From: Pseudomonas taiwanensis DSM 21245
GTDB lineage: Bacteria > Pseudomonadota > Gammaproteobacteria > Pseudomonadales > Pseudomonadaceae
Direction of reading: 5' to 3'
Length of the DNA stretch: 64,000 bases
Assembly: GCF_000425785.1 (NCBI RefSeq)
Contig: NZ_AUEC01000011.1
Location: forward strand, 62,001 to 126,000
In this document: piece by piece, positions 53,070-61,755 of the stretch
Layout: each line of letters opens with the position of its first letter
How positions within the stretch are numbered: position 1 is the first letter of the stretch
Made by a program: the position numbers and the translations under genes
Notes under the pieces: model-generated
Told to the model about the DNA's origin: nothing
The model's database searches: none
What the model saw: only the letters and a program-made list of their open reading frames with translations

Positions 53070-53876
53070 TCAGAAATGAACCTTGAGCAATGCGCTCAGC
53101 GCATTCTGGTCGGTTGCAAAGCCGTGACTGTCCTCGATCCCATACTTGTCCGACCAGTAATCCCACTCTACCCCCACGTAGAACTGCTTCGGGTTGTGCC
53201 CTAACGCCTTGCCAAGGTCGTACTTGATCTGCGGATTGAAGTGGAAACTCTTGGCTACATAGTCCGACGTGCCCTTGCGGCCAACGTCGTTCACATACCA
53301 TTCCAGGTAACCATCGAACAGGATGTCCGACCGCCCCAACGGAAGGGTCATCGCCCAGGTCGGGTTGATCTGCCACTGCCCCGATGCCTTGCCGGTGATG
53401 CCGTCGGGCTTGCGATAGTAGGTGTTGAGCGAAAAGCGGTCGAATCCAGGCAGCAACAGGTCCACCGCTGGCCCCAACAGGTACCGGCGAATACGCCCCT
53501 CCCCGCGCTCGTAGGTGGCGGCAATCAGCACATCCTTGATCACGCCGTAACGCAGGTTCTGCCCGCTGACCTTGCCCAGCGACAAGCGCGGAGAAAACTC
53601 GCCATAGTAGGTATACCCATCACTGCCGGATAAACCGTTCGACCACTTGTTGTCGACGAACAGAAACACATCCCCCCAGCTCCAGCCGCTGGCATGTTCG
53701 AAGGTGACGGTCTGCTGGATGTCATTGCCGGTGCCATCGACCTTGTAGTTATGGCCGTAGAGATAACTGAGGCTGTTGTCGCTCCACATCAACGGGCCAG
53801 CCTGGGCGCTGGCGCTCGCCAGGGCGCAGACGGGCAGGAAGCTGTGGAAGAACCAGGCAAATGGGCTGAGTTTCAT
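53070..53876 (-). CDS. Tsx-like nucleoside-specific outer-membrane channel
   Basis: A 268-aa beta-barrel protein: signal peptide (LSPFAWFFHSFLPVCALASASAQA), then PLMWSDNSLSYLYGHNYKVDGTGNDIQQTVTFEHASGWSWGDVFLF, the start of the nucleoside-specific channel-forming protein Tsx/OmpK family. It ends SALLKVHF with a terminal Phe, as barrels do. It admits nucleosides or purine bases. Its leader carries the same structured RNA motif as the divergent ABC operon (53981-54044), so both are likely controlled by the same purine. Start: second ATG (MKLSPF) after AAGGGA; the first ATG is two codons upstream. Confidence 0.85.
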   Translation of the reverse strand: MKLSPFAWFFHSFLPVCALASASAQAGPLMWSDNSLSYLYGHNYKVDGTGNDIQQTVTFEHASGWSWGDVFLFVDNKWSNGLSGSDGYTYYGEFSPRLSLGKVSGQNLRYGVIKDVLIAATYERGEGRIRRYLLGPAVDLLLPGFDRFSLNTYYRKPDGITGKASGQWQINPTWAMTLPLGRSDILFDGYLEWYVNDVGRKGTSDYVAKSFHFNPQIKYDLGKALGHNPKQFYVGVEWDYWSDKYGIEDSHGFATDQNALSALLKVHF

Positions 53877-53980
53877 GGGCATCCCTTGGGTTGAGGTCGG
53901 TGAAATTCACCCGCAAGGGACAGGCGGACAGACCTCGTCTCTGGCCACGGAGCAAACCGTGGCGCCACCCCTGCCGGGTG

Positions 53981-54044
53981 TGCGGCGTGATGCCGCCAGA
54001 GCAATGTCCCATGCCATTTCCAGGCACTGACCGCTTCTACTCCC
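53981..54044 (-). ncRNA. candidate xanthine-I (NMT1-motif) riboswitch, tsx side
   Basis: On the minus strand the sequence opens GGAGTAGAAGCGGTCAGTGCC, then TGGAAATGGCATGGGACATTGC and TCTGGCGGCATCACGCCGC. It folds as an outer pair GCGGT/ATTGC, an inner stem TGCC/GGCA with a variable loop, and a second hairpin (GCGGC/GCCGC). The same conserved bases AGAAGCGGTCAGTGCC and GGCATGGG(A/G)CATTGCTCT occur in the copy at 54286-54349 while loop and second hairpin differ. The assignment to the NMT1/xanthine-I class is from gene context and remembered architecture. Confidence 0.65.
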
Positions 54045-54285
54045 ATGATCCCTAGCAGGGTACGTGCCAGCTGATCGAATACAGTAATACGCATGGATTG
54101 TGAGCAATAAATCCGACAAATGAATACTCACCAGTCACGATATTGCGCACTCAAATAGCGCTGGCGCAGGCCTCGCTGCACCGTATCGATCCACTGCCCT
54201 GACCTCGCAACGCCCCGGCCAGGCTCCGCCAGCCCTGTTTCAGCGGCTCTCAGGAACTGGCACGCTTCTGGCTTCGTGTACGGTC

Positions 54286-54349
54286 GAGTAGAAGCGGTCA
54301 GTGCCGGTGGACGGCATGGGGCATTGCTCTTGCGCCTTTGATCAGGCGT
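54286..54349 (+). ncRNA. candidate xanthine-I (NMT1-motif) riboswitch, ABC-operon side
   Basis: GAGTAGAAGCGGTCAGTGCC, GGTGGACGGCATGGGGCATT and GCTCTTGCGCCTTTGATCAGG make the same fold as the divergent copy: GCGGT/ATTGC, inner TGCC/GGCA, then CGCCT/AGGCG. It lies 163 bases before the NMT1-type binding-protein gene. A GGTGCC-CACA-GGCACC hairpin further on could be the expression platform. NMT1-motif RNAs sense xanthine or uric acid. Confidence 0.68.
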
Positions 54350-54512
54350 ACATCCGAGTGGATGTTTGCACGCGGCCAATCGGCCATGGGCAAGAGAACA
54401 ATGTCAGCCGAGAACACTCTCCCTGCTCCTGCCGCGTTGTTTCTCCACTCGGTCTTCTCGTTGAGGTGCCCACAGGCACCCTGCGGATTTCGAATCGAGG
54501 TGGAGAACAATC

Positions 54513-55532
54513 ATGAAAAACCGCTTTGGCTTGACTCAACCGCTGCGCTCGCTGGCGGCAGCGCTCAGCGTGATGCTGGCGGGCACGTCCCTGGCCGTGG
54601 CCAACGACAAGGTCGTGCTGCTCACCTCCTGGTACGCCCAGGCCGAACAGGGTGGCTTCTACCAGGCCCTGGCCGAGCGTCTGTACGAGAAGGAAGGCCT
54701 GGATGTGACCATCCGCATGGGTGGCCCGCAGGTCAATGGCATGCAGTTGCTGGTCAGCAAACAGGCCGACTTCATCGTCAACTACGACCTGCAGATCCTC
54801 AAAAGCGTGGAACAAGGCCTCCCAGTGGTTGCGGTAGCCGCCCCCTTTCAGGGCGACCCACAGGGCCTGATGACCCACGCTGACATCCAAGGCCTCGACG
54901 CGCTGAAGAACAAGCAGGTGCTGGTGTCTACCTCCGGCCAGCAAACCTGGTGGCCGTGGCTCAAGGGCAAGTACCAGCTCCAGGACAACCAGGCGCGCCC
55001 CTATACCTTCAACCTGCAGCCGTTCCTCGCCGGCCCGGATACCACCCAGCAGGCCTACGCCAGCTCGGAGTTGTTCCAGGCAATCAAAGCCGGCCAGCAG
55101 CCGAATTTCTTCCTGTTCGCCGACGCAGGCTACCCACCCTACGGTTCCACCTTGGCCACCCGCCAGGACATCATCGATGAACATCCGCAGCGCGTCGCGG
55201 GGTTCGTCCGAGCCTCGCTCGAGGGCTGGAAGCGCTACCTGGAAAACCCCGCCGCCGGCAATGCGCTGATCAAGCGCGATAACCCCAACATGACTGACGA
55301 ACTGCTGGCCTGGGGCCTCTCGACCCTCAAGCAACACCAATTGCTGACCCGCGGCGATGCCGCGACCCAAGGCATCGGCACCATGAGCGACGCCCGCTGG
55401 CAGGCCACCCGCGATTTCATGGTCGAGGCCGGCCTGCTCGGCGCCGCCGCACCGTGGCAGCAAGCCTACACCACTCGCTTCGTGGGCGACCTGAAGGTGC
55501 TGCCCGACGCGCCCCAGGCCGCTAGCCGCTGA
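54513..55532 (+). CDS. ABC transporter substrate-binding protein, NMT1/SsuA-like
   Basis: A 339-aa periplasmic binding protein with signal peptide (LAAALSVMLAGTSLAVA). Mature start KVVLLTSWYAQAEQGGFYQALAERLYEKEGLDVTIRMGGPQ is the NMT1 (THI5-like) domain used for thiamine precursors, nitrate/sulfonates and purine-like rings. It captures the substrate for the ATPase and permease two and three genes on. The riboswitch-like leader and catabolic neighbours suggest a purine such as xanthine or a methylated or oxidised purine. The ribosome site GGTGGAG lies before the ATG. First gene of a six-gene unit. Confidence 0.9.
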   Translation: MKNRFGLTQPLRSLAAALSVMLAGTSLAVANDKVVLLTSWYAQAEQGGFYQALAERLYEKEGLDVTIRMGGPQVNGMQLLVSKQADFIVNYDLQILKSVEQGLPVVAVAAPFQGDPQGLMTHADIQGLDALKNKQVLVSTSGQQTWWPWLKGKYQLQDNQARPYTFNLQPFLAGPDTTQQAYASSELFQAIKAGQQPNFFLFADAGYPPYGSTLATRQDIIDEHPQRVAGFVRASLEGWKRYLENPAAGNALIKRDNPNMTDELLAWGLSTLKQHQLLTRGDAATQGIGTMSDARWQATRDFMVEAGLLGAAAPWQQAYTTRFVGDLKVLPDAPQAASR

Positions 55533-55573
55533 ACGAATAACGACAACTTCAAGCCGTGTGAGGAAACTGGATC

Positions 55574-56599
55574 ATGTTGGTCACCAAACAACCTGTATTG
55601 CGTCGCTTCTGGTACGCCCTGCTGCCCCTGACCGCCCTGGACGACGGGCCAAAGCCGTTCACCCTGCTCGGTGAAGCCCTGGTCCTGTGGAAACGCCCCG
55701 ACGGCACGCCGGTGGCGATGCGCGACCGTTGCTGCCACCGCACCGCCAAACTGTCCAAAGGCTTTGTCAGCGAGGCCGGCAACATCGCCTGCGGCTACCA
55801 CGGCTGGGAATATGACTGCACCGGCGCCTGCGTGAAGATCCCGCAGAACCCGACCGGCGCGATTCCACCCGGTGCGGCGGTCGAGACCTTCCACTGCCAG
55901 GCGCGATACGGCTATGCCTGGGTGGCACTGGACGATCCGCTGCAGCCGATCCCCGACTTCCCCGAGGACGGTGCCCCTGGCTATCGCCGAATCTTCCAAT
56001 TCTACGAAGAGTGGAAAACCAGCCCGCTGCGGGTCATGGAAAACTCTTTCGACAATTCGCACTTCTCCTTCGTGCACAAGGCCAACTTCGGCCTGTTCGA
56101 CCAACCGCAACCGGCCAGCTACGAATTTCGCGAGACCGACTACGGCTTCGAGGCCGAAACACGCGTCCCGATTCGCAACCCAGAAGAAAGCTTCGCCATC
56201 ACCGGAACCCGTGCGCCGATCACCGAGCGCCATCTGATCAACCGTTACTACCTGCCGTTCTCGCGCCGCTTCGGCTGCATGTACCCCGATAGCGGCATTC
56301 ACCACATCATCTACAACTGCGCCACACCCATCGACGATGGCCGCCTGATGCTCGTGCAATGGCTGTACCGCAACGACAGCGAAGAACAGTGCTCGACCCA
56401 GGCGCTCATCGACTGGGATGCGGCGATCACCGCCGAGGACCGCGACATCCTCGAAGCCACCGACCCCGACGCCTGTGTCGATACCCGTCGGCGCGTCGAG
56501 CTGCACATGCCCTCGGACAAGCCTGGCCTGGTGATCCGCCGGCAACTGCTGGGGCTGCTCGAAGCCCATGGCGAAAGCGAAGTGTTCGCCAGCCACTGA
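55574..56599 (+). CDS. Rieske non-haem iron oxygenase (HpxD-like), terminal oxygenase
   Basis: A 341-aa protein. Rieske 2Fe-2S ligands: C53, H55 (RCCHR) and C73, H76 (ACGYHGW). Mononuclear iron site in ENSFDNSHFSFVHKA: D160, H163, H168. The size matches small terminal oxygenases such as VanA, NdmA/B N-demethylases and HpxD, the Klebsiella enzyme that oxidises hypoxanthine to xanthine with its reductase HpxE. In this setting the HpxD role or a methylpurine demethylation is likely. The matching reductase is four genes downstream in the same unit. Substrate is inferred from context. Confidence 0.88.
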   Translation: MLVTKQPVLRRFWYALLPLTALDDGPKPFTLLGEALVLWKRPDGTPVAMRDRCCHRTAKLSKGFVSEAGNIACGYHGWEYDCTGACVKIPQNPTGAIPPGAAVETFHCQARYGYAWVALDDPLQPIPDFPEDGAPGYRRIFQFYEEWKTSPLRVMENSFDNSHFSFVHKANFGLFDQPQPASYEFRETDYGFEAETRVPIRNPEESFAITGTRAPITERHLINRYYLPFSRRFGCMYPDSGIHHIIYNCATPIDDGRLMLVQWLYRNDSEEQCSTQALIDWDAAITAEDRDILEATDPDACVDTRRRVELHMPSDKPGLVIRRQLLGLLEAHGESEVFASH

Positions 56600-56665
56600 C
56601 TACCTGTTCGACGCCCCGGTGCGCCGGGGCATACGCAACCGCTCAATGTCCCACGGGAGAGCGCC

Positions 56666-57514
56666 ATGTTGATGCAGACCTTATCCGAAGCCAACGCCCG
56701 GCTGCAGGCCCCCATCGGTGCCGACGCCGTGAGCGCCGACACCCCGCTGTTCGCCAATCAGGTCGAGAAGACCTACAGCAATGGCACCCATGCCCTGAGC
56801 CGAGTCAAGCTGGCGATCCAGCGCGGCGAGTTCGTGTCGTTGCTGGGCCCCTCAGGCTGCGGCAAAAGCACCTTGTTGAAGATGTTCGCCGGACTGGAAC
56901 AGCCCTCCGCCGGCCACGTGCGCTGGTGGGGCAAAGAGGCCCCCGACAGCGACAGCCGCGGCACTGGCCGCCGCCTGGCAATGGTGTTCCAGGAAGCGAC
57001 CTTGATGCCCTGGGCCAAGGTGCAGGACAACGTGCGCCTGCCCCTGGACCTGGCCGGCGTGCCGCGGGCCGACAGCCAGGCCAAGGTGCAGGCCGCACTT
57101 GAACGGGTAGGCCTGGGCGCGTTCGGCGAGGTTTATCCGCGGGAACTCTCAGGCGGCATGCAGATGCGCGCATCGATCGCCCGGGCGCTGGCCACCGAAC
57201 CCAACCTGCTGCTGATGGACGAGCCGTTCGGCGCCCTGGACGAGTTCACCCGCAACAAGCTCGACAGCGACCTGCGCCAACTCTGGGCCGAGCGCGACCT
57301 GACGGTGGTGTTCGTCACCCACAGCATCTTCGAGGCGGTGTACCTGTCGTCGCGTGTCGTGGTGATGGGCGCCCGCCCCGGTCGGGTGATCGCCGATGTC
57401 GCCATCGACGGGCCACGGGAGCGCGACGAAGCCTACCGCACTTCCCCCGCCTTCATCGCCCAGTGTGCCCACCTGTCCCAGCTGCTGGCCAAGGCCAACG
57501 GCGAGCCTTCCTGA
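56666..57514 (+). CDS. ABC transporter ATP-binding protein (nitrate/taurine/purine type)
   Basis: A 282-aa ATPase. Walker A LGPSGCGKSTLLKM, Q-loop VFQEATLMPW, signature LSGGMQMRASIARAL, Walker B LLLMDEPFGALDE, and the H-loop VFVTHSIFEAVYLSSRVVVM. It belongs to the SsuB/TauB class. It powers the uptake of the substrate caught by the NMT1-type protein. A 36-residue N-terminal extension precedes the nucleotide fold. Ten bases before the permease gene. Confidence 0.93.
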   Translation: MLMQTLSEANARLQAPIGADAVSADTPLFANQVEKTYSNGTHALSRVKLAIQRGEFVSLLGPSGCGKSTLLKMFAGLEQPSAGHVRWWGKEAPDSDSRGTGRRLAMVFQEATLMPWAKVQDNVRLPLDLAGVPRADSQAKVQAALERVGLGAFGEVYPRELSGGMQMRASIARALATEPNLLLMDEPFGALDEFTRNKLDSDLRQLWAERDLTVVFVTHSIFEAVYLSSRVVVMGARPGRVIADVAIDGPRERDEAYRTSPAFIAQCAHLSQLLAKANGEPS

Positions 57515-57524
57515 GAGCCCCGAC

Positions 57525-58328
57525 ATGAGCCGAACCTCTACGCCCTGGCTACACAACCCAGCCCTGTTGCGCATCGCCTCACCATTGGTGGTCGGCGCCG
57601 CGTTGCTCGCACTCTGGCAACTGGCGTGCATCGCCTGGCAGGTACCGGTGTACCTGGTGCCCTCACCCGCCGATATTGGTCGCACGCTGATCGCCGACGG
57701 CCCGATGCTGCTGGGTGCACTGTGGATGACCTTGAAGATCACCTTCCTGTCGTTTGCCCTCGCGGTGGTCATCGGCACCCTGGCAGCCTTCCTGTTCGTG
57801 CAGAGCCGCGTCGTGGAAGCCAGCCTGTTCCCCTACGCCATCCTGCTGCAGGTCACGCCAGTGGTTGCCATCGCACCACTGATCATCATCTGGTGCAGCG
57901 ACACCACCCTGGCACTGGTGATCTGCGCCACGTTGGTCGCGGTGTTTCCGATCATCGCTAACACGGTCCTGGGACTGCGCAGCGTCAACCCGGGGCTGCT
58001 GAACCTGTTTCGGCTCAATCGCGCCAGCCGCTGGCAGGTGCTGCTGCGTCTGCGTATTCCCAGCGCGTTGCCATGCTTCTTCGCCGGCTTGCGGATTGCC
58101 AGCGGGCTGGCGTTGATCGGTGCAGTGGTGGCCGAATTCGTTGCCGGCACAGGGGGGACGGGCGCCGGGCTGGCGTACCAGATCCTGCAAGCGGGCTTTC
58201 AGCTGAACATCCCGAGGCTGTTCGCCGCCTTGGTGTTGATCGCGCTGACCGGCGTCGCGCTGTTCAGCCTGATGGCCGTGCTGGCTCGCCTGAGCCTTCG
58301 CCATTGGCACGAAAGTGAATTGGGCTAA
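57525..58328 (+). CDS. ABC transporter permease
   Basis: A 267-aa inner-membrane protein with six hydrophobic segments and the EAA loop (VNPGLLNLFRLNRASRWQVLLRLRIPSALPCFFAGLRIASGLAL). SsuC/TauC family. Forms the channel of the purine-type importer with the ATPase encoded just upstream. ATG 57525 (MSRTSTPW) is used; the frame is open further upstream but inside the ATPase gene. Confidence 0.92.
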   Translation: MSRTSTPWLHNPALLRIASPLVVGAALLALWQLACIAWQVPVYLVPSPADIGRTLIADGPMLLGALWMTLKITFLSFALAVVIGTLAAFLFVQSRVVEASLFPYAILLQVTPVVAIAPLIIIWCSDTTLALVICATLVAVFPIIANTVLGLRSVNPGLLNLFRLNRASRWQVLLRLRIPSALPCFFAGLRIASGLALIGAVVAEFVAGTGGTGAGLAYQILQAGFQLNIPRLFAALVLIALTGVALFSLMAVLARLSLRHWHESELG

Positions 58329-58344
58329 GCCTATGGAGACCCAC

Positions 58345-59775
58345 ATGAAGCATTCAGACAGCTGGCTGATCCGCAACGCCAGCGCCATTCTCACCGGCCT
58401 GCGTGGCGTGCCAGCGCGTCATGCCGGGCCGGACATCCGCATCAGCCAAGGGCGTATCGCAGCCATCGGCACACTGCGGCCGGAGACAGGCGAACCCGTG
58501 CTCGACGCTACCGATTGCGTCGTCTATCCCGGCTGGGTGAATACCCACCACCACCTGTTCCAGTCGCTGCTCAAGGGTATTCCGGCAGGGATCGACCAAA
58601 GCCTTGGGGCGTGGTTGGGCGCGGTCCCGTATCGCTACCGCGGGCTGTTCGATGAGCACAGCTTCCGCCTGGCCGCACGTATCGGCCTGGTTGAACTGGC
58701 TCGCTCCGGCTGCAGTACGGTTGCCGACCACCATTACCTTTACCTGCCAGGCATGGGCTTCGATAGCGCACAGATCCTGTTCGAGGAAGCACAGCAGCTT
58801 GGCCTGCGCTTCGTGCTGTGCCGCGGCGGCGCGACCCAGGTGCGCCAGGCCGAAGGCCCGGCAAGTGCGGGGCCGGAGACCCTGGAGCAGTACCTGGATG
58901 ACGTCGAGCGGTTGGTACGCACCTACCACGACCACGCCGCCGACGCCTGGCGCCGGGTCGTAATGGCGCCCACCAGCCCACCTTATTCGATGCCACCCGA
59001 GCACCTGCGTGAAACCGCCCGCGCCGCCCGCAAGCTGGGCATCCGCCTGCACAGCCACTTGAGCGAAACGGTGGAGTACCAGAACGAAGTCCAGCGTCGC
59101 CATCAGCTCTCACCGGTTGCCTTCTGCGCAGAACACGAATGGCTGGGGCCGGATGTGTGGTTCGCCCACCTGGTCAAGCTCAGCGCCGAGGAAATCCGGC
59201 TGTTGGGCGCGACCGGAACCGGCGTTGCCCATTGCCCCCAGAGCAACGGCCGGCTGGGCAGCGGCATTGCCGACATCGTCGCCATGGAAGCTGCTGGCAT
59301 GGCGATCTCGATCGGTGTGGACGGGGCGGCCTCCAACGAAGCCTGCGACATGATCAGCGAAACCCACGCCGCCTGGCTTATGCAGCGGGCCAAGGGCGGC
59401 GAGCGGGCCTTGCCTGGTTACGCGGGCGGCACGCTGGAGGGTGGTGCCCATGTCGCCTGTGTGGAAGACGTGGTGCGCTGGGGCACGGCCGGCGGCGCCC
59501 AGGTGTTGGGGCTGGATGCGCTGGGCACGCTGGAAGTCGGCATGGCGGCGGACCTCGCCTTGTACCGGCTCGACCAGCCACGCTACTTTGGCTTGCATGA
59601 CCTCGGAATCGCGCCAGTGGTCGGCGGCGGGCGACCGACGTTGCGGGCGTTGCTGGTCGGCGGCCAGCTGCGGGTGGAGAACGACGCCATCCCTGGCCTG
59701 GACCTTGCCGAACTGGGCTGCCAGGCCCGCGAGGCCGTGGTGCGCCTGCAACGGGCGGCGGGAGTACGCGCATGA
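58345..59775 (+). CDS. amidohydrolase, 8-oxoguanine/guanine deaminase-like
   Basis: A 476-aa metal-dependent hydrolase of the TrzN/8-oxoguanine deaminase group. Metal ligands: GWVNTHHHLFQSLLKG (HxH), LHSHLSETVEYQNEV (His with Glu), WFAHLVKLS, and SIGVDGAASNEACDM (Asp). GTGVAHCPQSNGRLGSGIA is also typical. P. aeruginosa has a comparable 8-oxoguanine deaminase that yields uric acid; guanine to xanthine is an alternative. The start at 58345 follows GGAGA; ATG 58333 is possible. Its stop overlaps the reductase start (ATGA). Confidence 0.85.
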   Translation: MKHSDSWLIRNASAILTGLRGVPARHAGPDIRISQGRIAAIGTLRPETGEPVLDATDCVVYPGWVNTHHHLFQSLLKGIPAGIDQSLGAWLGAVPYRYRGLFDEHSFRLAARIGLVELARSGCSTVADHHYLYLPGMGFDSAQILFEEAQQLGLRFVLCRGGATQVRQAEGPASAGPETLEQYLDDVERLVRTYHDHAADAWRRVVMAPTSPPYSMPPEHLRETARAARKLGIRLHSHLSETVEYQNEVQRRHQLSPVAFCAEHEWLGPDVWFAHLVKLSAEEIRLLGATGTGVAHCPQSNGRLGSGIADIVAMEAAGMAISIGVDGAASNEACDMISETHAAWLMQRAKGGERALPGYAGGTLEGGAHVACVEDVVRWGTAGGAQVLGLDALGTLEVGMAADLALYRLDQPRYFGLHDLGIAPVVGGGRPTLRALLVGGQLRVENDAIPGLDLAELGCQAREAVVRLQRAAGVRA

Positions 59776-60716
59776 ACTGGACGTCCCTGCAAGTACGTGC
59801 CTTGCGCCTGGAAGCCGACGATGTGCTGGGTGTCGAACTGGGCACACCGGGCGGCGGCGCCCTGCCCTTCAGTTGGGCCGCCGGCGCCCACGTCGACCTG
59901 CGTCTGGGCAACGGCGTGGTGCGCCAATACTCCGTGGCCAGCCTGCCCGATGAGGGGCATCTGTACCTGGGCATCAAGCGTGAACCCACTTCACGGGGCG
60001 GTTCGAAATGGCTGCATGAGCACCTGCGCCTGGGTGCAAGAATAGAGGTAAGCGCGCCGCGCAACCTGTTTTCCCTGCAACCTGGCAACGGCCCGGTGAC
60101 GCTGCTGGCGGCGGGCATCGGCATCACGCCGCTGCTGCCCATGTACCGGCAATGCCAGGCACAGGGGCGTGCGGTGCGGCTGCTGTATTTCACCCGGCAC
60201 TTGCACCAGGCGCCCCTTCTCCAGCACCTGGGTCCACACGTCGAGGTGTTCAGAGGCTTGCGCGCGGCGCAGATCCGTGACTGCCTGCATGAGCAACTGC
60301 CCGACTGGCAACATCAAGCCAGCGTGTACTGCTGCGGGCCTGCGGGGTTCATGGAAAGCGTCGAGCAGATCGCCCTGGCTCGCGGCTGGCCGGCTTCGGC
60401 GCTGCACCGCGAGCACTTCAGGCCGGCTGAGCCACTCGATCAAGCCGGCGCCAGCAGTGTGCTGGTTCTGCAGCGCAGTGGGCGTGAAGTCCAAGTGCAC
60501 GCGGGCGAAAGCCTGGTCCAGGCTGCCGCGAGAGTTGGGGTGGCGCTGCCCATCTCATGCGGCATGGGTATTTGCGGTGCTTGCGTGTGCCGGGTCATCG
60601 AGGGCGAACCGCAACACCGTGACGAATGCCTCAGCGAGGCACAGCGCAACAGCGGTGAATGGATCGCGCCATGTGTCTCGGTCGCGCGGGGTCCGCACCT
60701 GGTGCTGGACGCCTGA
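59772..60716 (+). CDS. oxygenase reductase, phthalate dioxygenase reductase type (HpxE-like)
   Basis: A 314-aa electron-transfer protein. Flavin-binding domain: RQYSVASLPDEGHLYLGIKREP; NAD binding: TLLAAGIGITPLLPMYRQC; C-terminal plant-type ferredoxin with CGMGICGACVCRV (C-x4-C-x2-C) and the last Cys in DECLSEAQR. It takes electrons from NADH through FMN to its 2Fe-2S centre and passes them to the Rieske oxygenase, matching VanB, NdmD-like and HpxE. Co-translated with the deaminase gene (ATGA). Last gene of the unit. Confidence 0.92.
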   Translation: MNWTSLQVRALRLEADDVLGVELGTPGGGALPFSWAAGAHVDLRLGNGVVRQYSVASLPDEGHLYLGIKREPTSRGGSKWLHEHLRLGARIEVSAPRNLFSLQPGNGPVTLLAAGIGITPLLPMYRQCQAQGRAVRLLYFTRHLHQAPLLQHLGPHVEVFRGLRAAQIRDCLHEQLPDWQHQASVYCCGPAGFMESVEQIALARGWPASALHREHFRPAEPLDQAGASSVLVLQRSGREVQVHAGESLVQAAARVGVALPISCGMGICGACVCRVIEGEPQHRDECLSEAQRNSGEWIAPCVSVARGPHLVLDA

Positions 60717-60719
60717 GGC

Positions 60720-60736
60720 CGGGCAACCAGTGCCCG
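60720..60736. terminator. small hairpin after the reductase gene
   Basis: CGGGCA-ACCAG-TGCCCG forms a 6-bp stem just after the reductase stop, between convergent units. No T run, so only a weak terminator. Confidence 0.45.
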
Positions 60737-60836
60737 ATAACCTGACATCCAACGGGTTGGCGAGGTTACAGGGGCGGGCGCACCCGCAATGCTCGATCGC
60801 CAACCCTGCCAGGCTTAAGCTTGGCAGCGATGCAGC

Positions 60837-61193
60837 TCAAGCGCCTCCACGAAAACAGCTGACACCCCAGGCGGTGATCTTGAAAGGCAGGTGATAGTGC
60901 GCCTGCGCCTGCGCCTCGCCGATGCCGAAGCGATACACCAACTCGTCCAGGAAGGGTATGGCGGGCAATTCGGTGCCGAGCTGGCGATAGAACTGCGCCA
61001 CCTGCAGGCGCAGTTCGTAGACGCCGACGCCAAATCGCTCGTTCAGCGCAGCCAGAGCCGGCCACTGGCCGCGGGCGTCGATAATGCCTTCGGCAAACGC
61101 CGCCTCGCCAACTGCCCCGATGCTCACCCGCAGCCCATGCGCGGCGCGCCCGCTGGCGATGTCGACGACATGCACGGAAACGCCGCCGTTCAT
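60837..61193 (-). CDS. 5-hydroxyisourate hydrolase (transthyretin-like)
   Basis: A 118-aa protein: VSVHVVDIASGRAAHGLRV (His8) at the start, IDARGQWPAL (Arg) in the middle and AHYHLPFKI (His) near the end, the three active-site residues of HIU hydrolase. It hydrolyses 5-hydroxyisourate, the product of urate oxidation. The usual C-terminal YRGS is changed to FRGGA, which is unusual. It overlaps the deaminase gene upstream (ATGA), third in a minus-strand unit. It implies that urate is made and oxidised in the cell; no urate oxidase gene is in the window. Confidence 0.9.
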   Translation of the reverse strand: MNGGVSVHVVDIASGRAAHGLRVSIGAVGEAAFAEGIIDARGQWPALAALNERFGVGVYELRLQVAQFYRQLGTELPAIPFLDELVYRFGIGEAQAQAHYHLPFKITAWGVSCFRGGA

Positions 61194-61696
61194 GACCAGA
61201 ACCCTTGGTGAGCTCGCGCCGCCTCATCCTCCAGCACTGGCCCATGCACCTTCACGATGCGCTGACCACGGGCGAACACTTCGCGGCATGGCAACGAGAA
61301 CGTAGGGTTTTCCGGGTGGGCGCCGGTCAAACCCAGCAGGGCATGCTCCGACAACGCATAGACTACCCTGCCGATACCGGTCCAATACACCGCCCCGGCG
61401 CACATGCAGCAGGGCTCGGCGCTGGTGTATAGCGTGCAGGACGCGAGTTGCTCAGGTGTCAGCAGCTTGGCTGCCTGCGCGGCCGCCACGAGCTCGGCAT
61501 GCTGGGTCGGATCGCCCTCGGGGGGCATGGAATTGTTGCCAGCGCTGGCGATGATGCGGCCCTGGGCATCGGCGACGAGTGCGGCGAATGGATGTCGGCC
61601 ATCCCTGCGCGATTGCTCGGACAGGCTGATCGACTGGCGCAGCAGGTCAAGGTCCAGCTCGGACAGGTCGGTGGCATGGGGGGTGGACAGCGTCAT
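61190..61696 (-). CDS. guanine deaminase-like nucleoside deaminase (CDA fold)
   Basis: A 168-aa zinc deaminase: THAEL-type motif (TQHAELVAAAQ) and SAEPCCMCAGAVYWTGIGRVVY (PCxxC). The family includes bacterial GuaD, which turns guanine to xanthine. ATG 61696 (MTLSTPHATDL) is used; the frame is open 21 codons earlier. Second in the permease-deaminase-HIU hydrolase unit; four-base overlap with the next gene. Cytosine or other bases are possible substrates. Confidence 0.88.
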   Translation of the reverse strand: MTLSTPHATDLSELDLDLLRQSISLSEQSRRDGRHPFAALVADAQGRIIASAGNNSMPPEGDPTQHAELVAAAQAAKLLTPEQLASCTLYTSAEPCCMCAGAVYWTGIGRVVYALSEHALLGLTGAHPENPTFSLPCREVFARGQRIVKVHGPVLEDEAARAHQGFWS

Positions 61697-61755
61697 GGCG
61701 GTTGCTCCCTGAGAGGCAGTTGAAAGCGCGCCGACGGGCGCGCGTGAAGAAAGGC

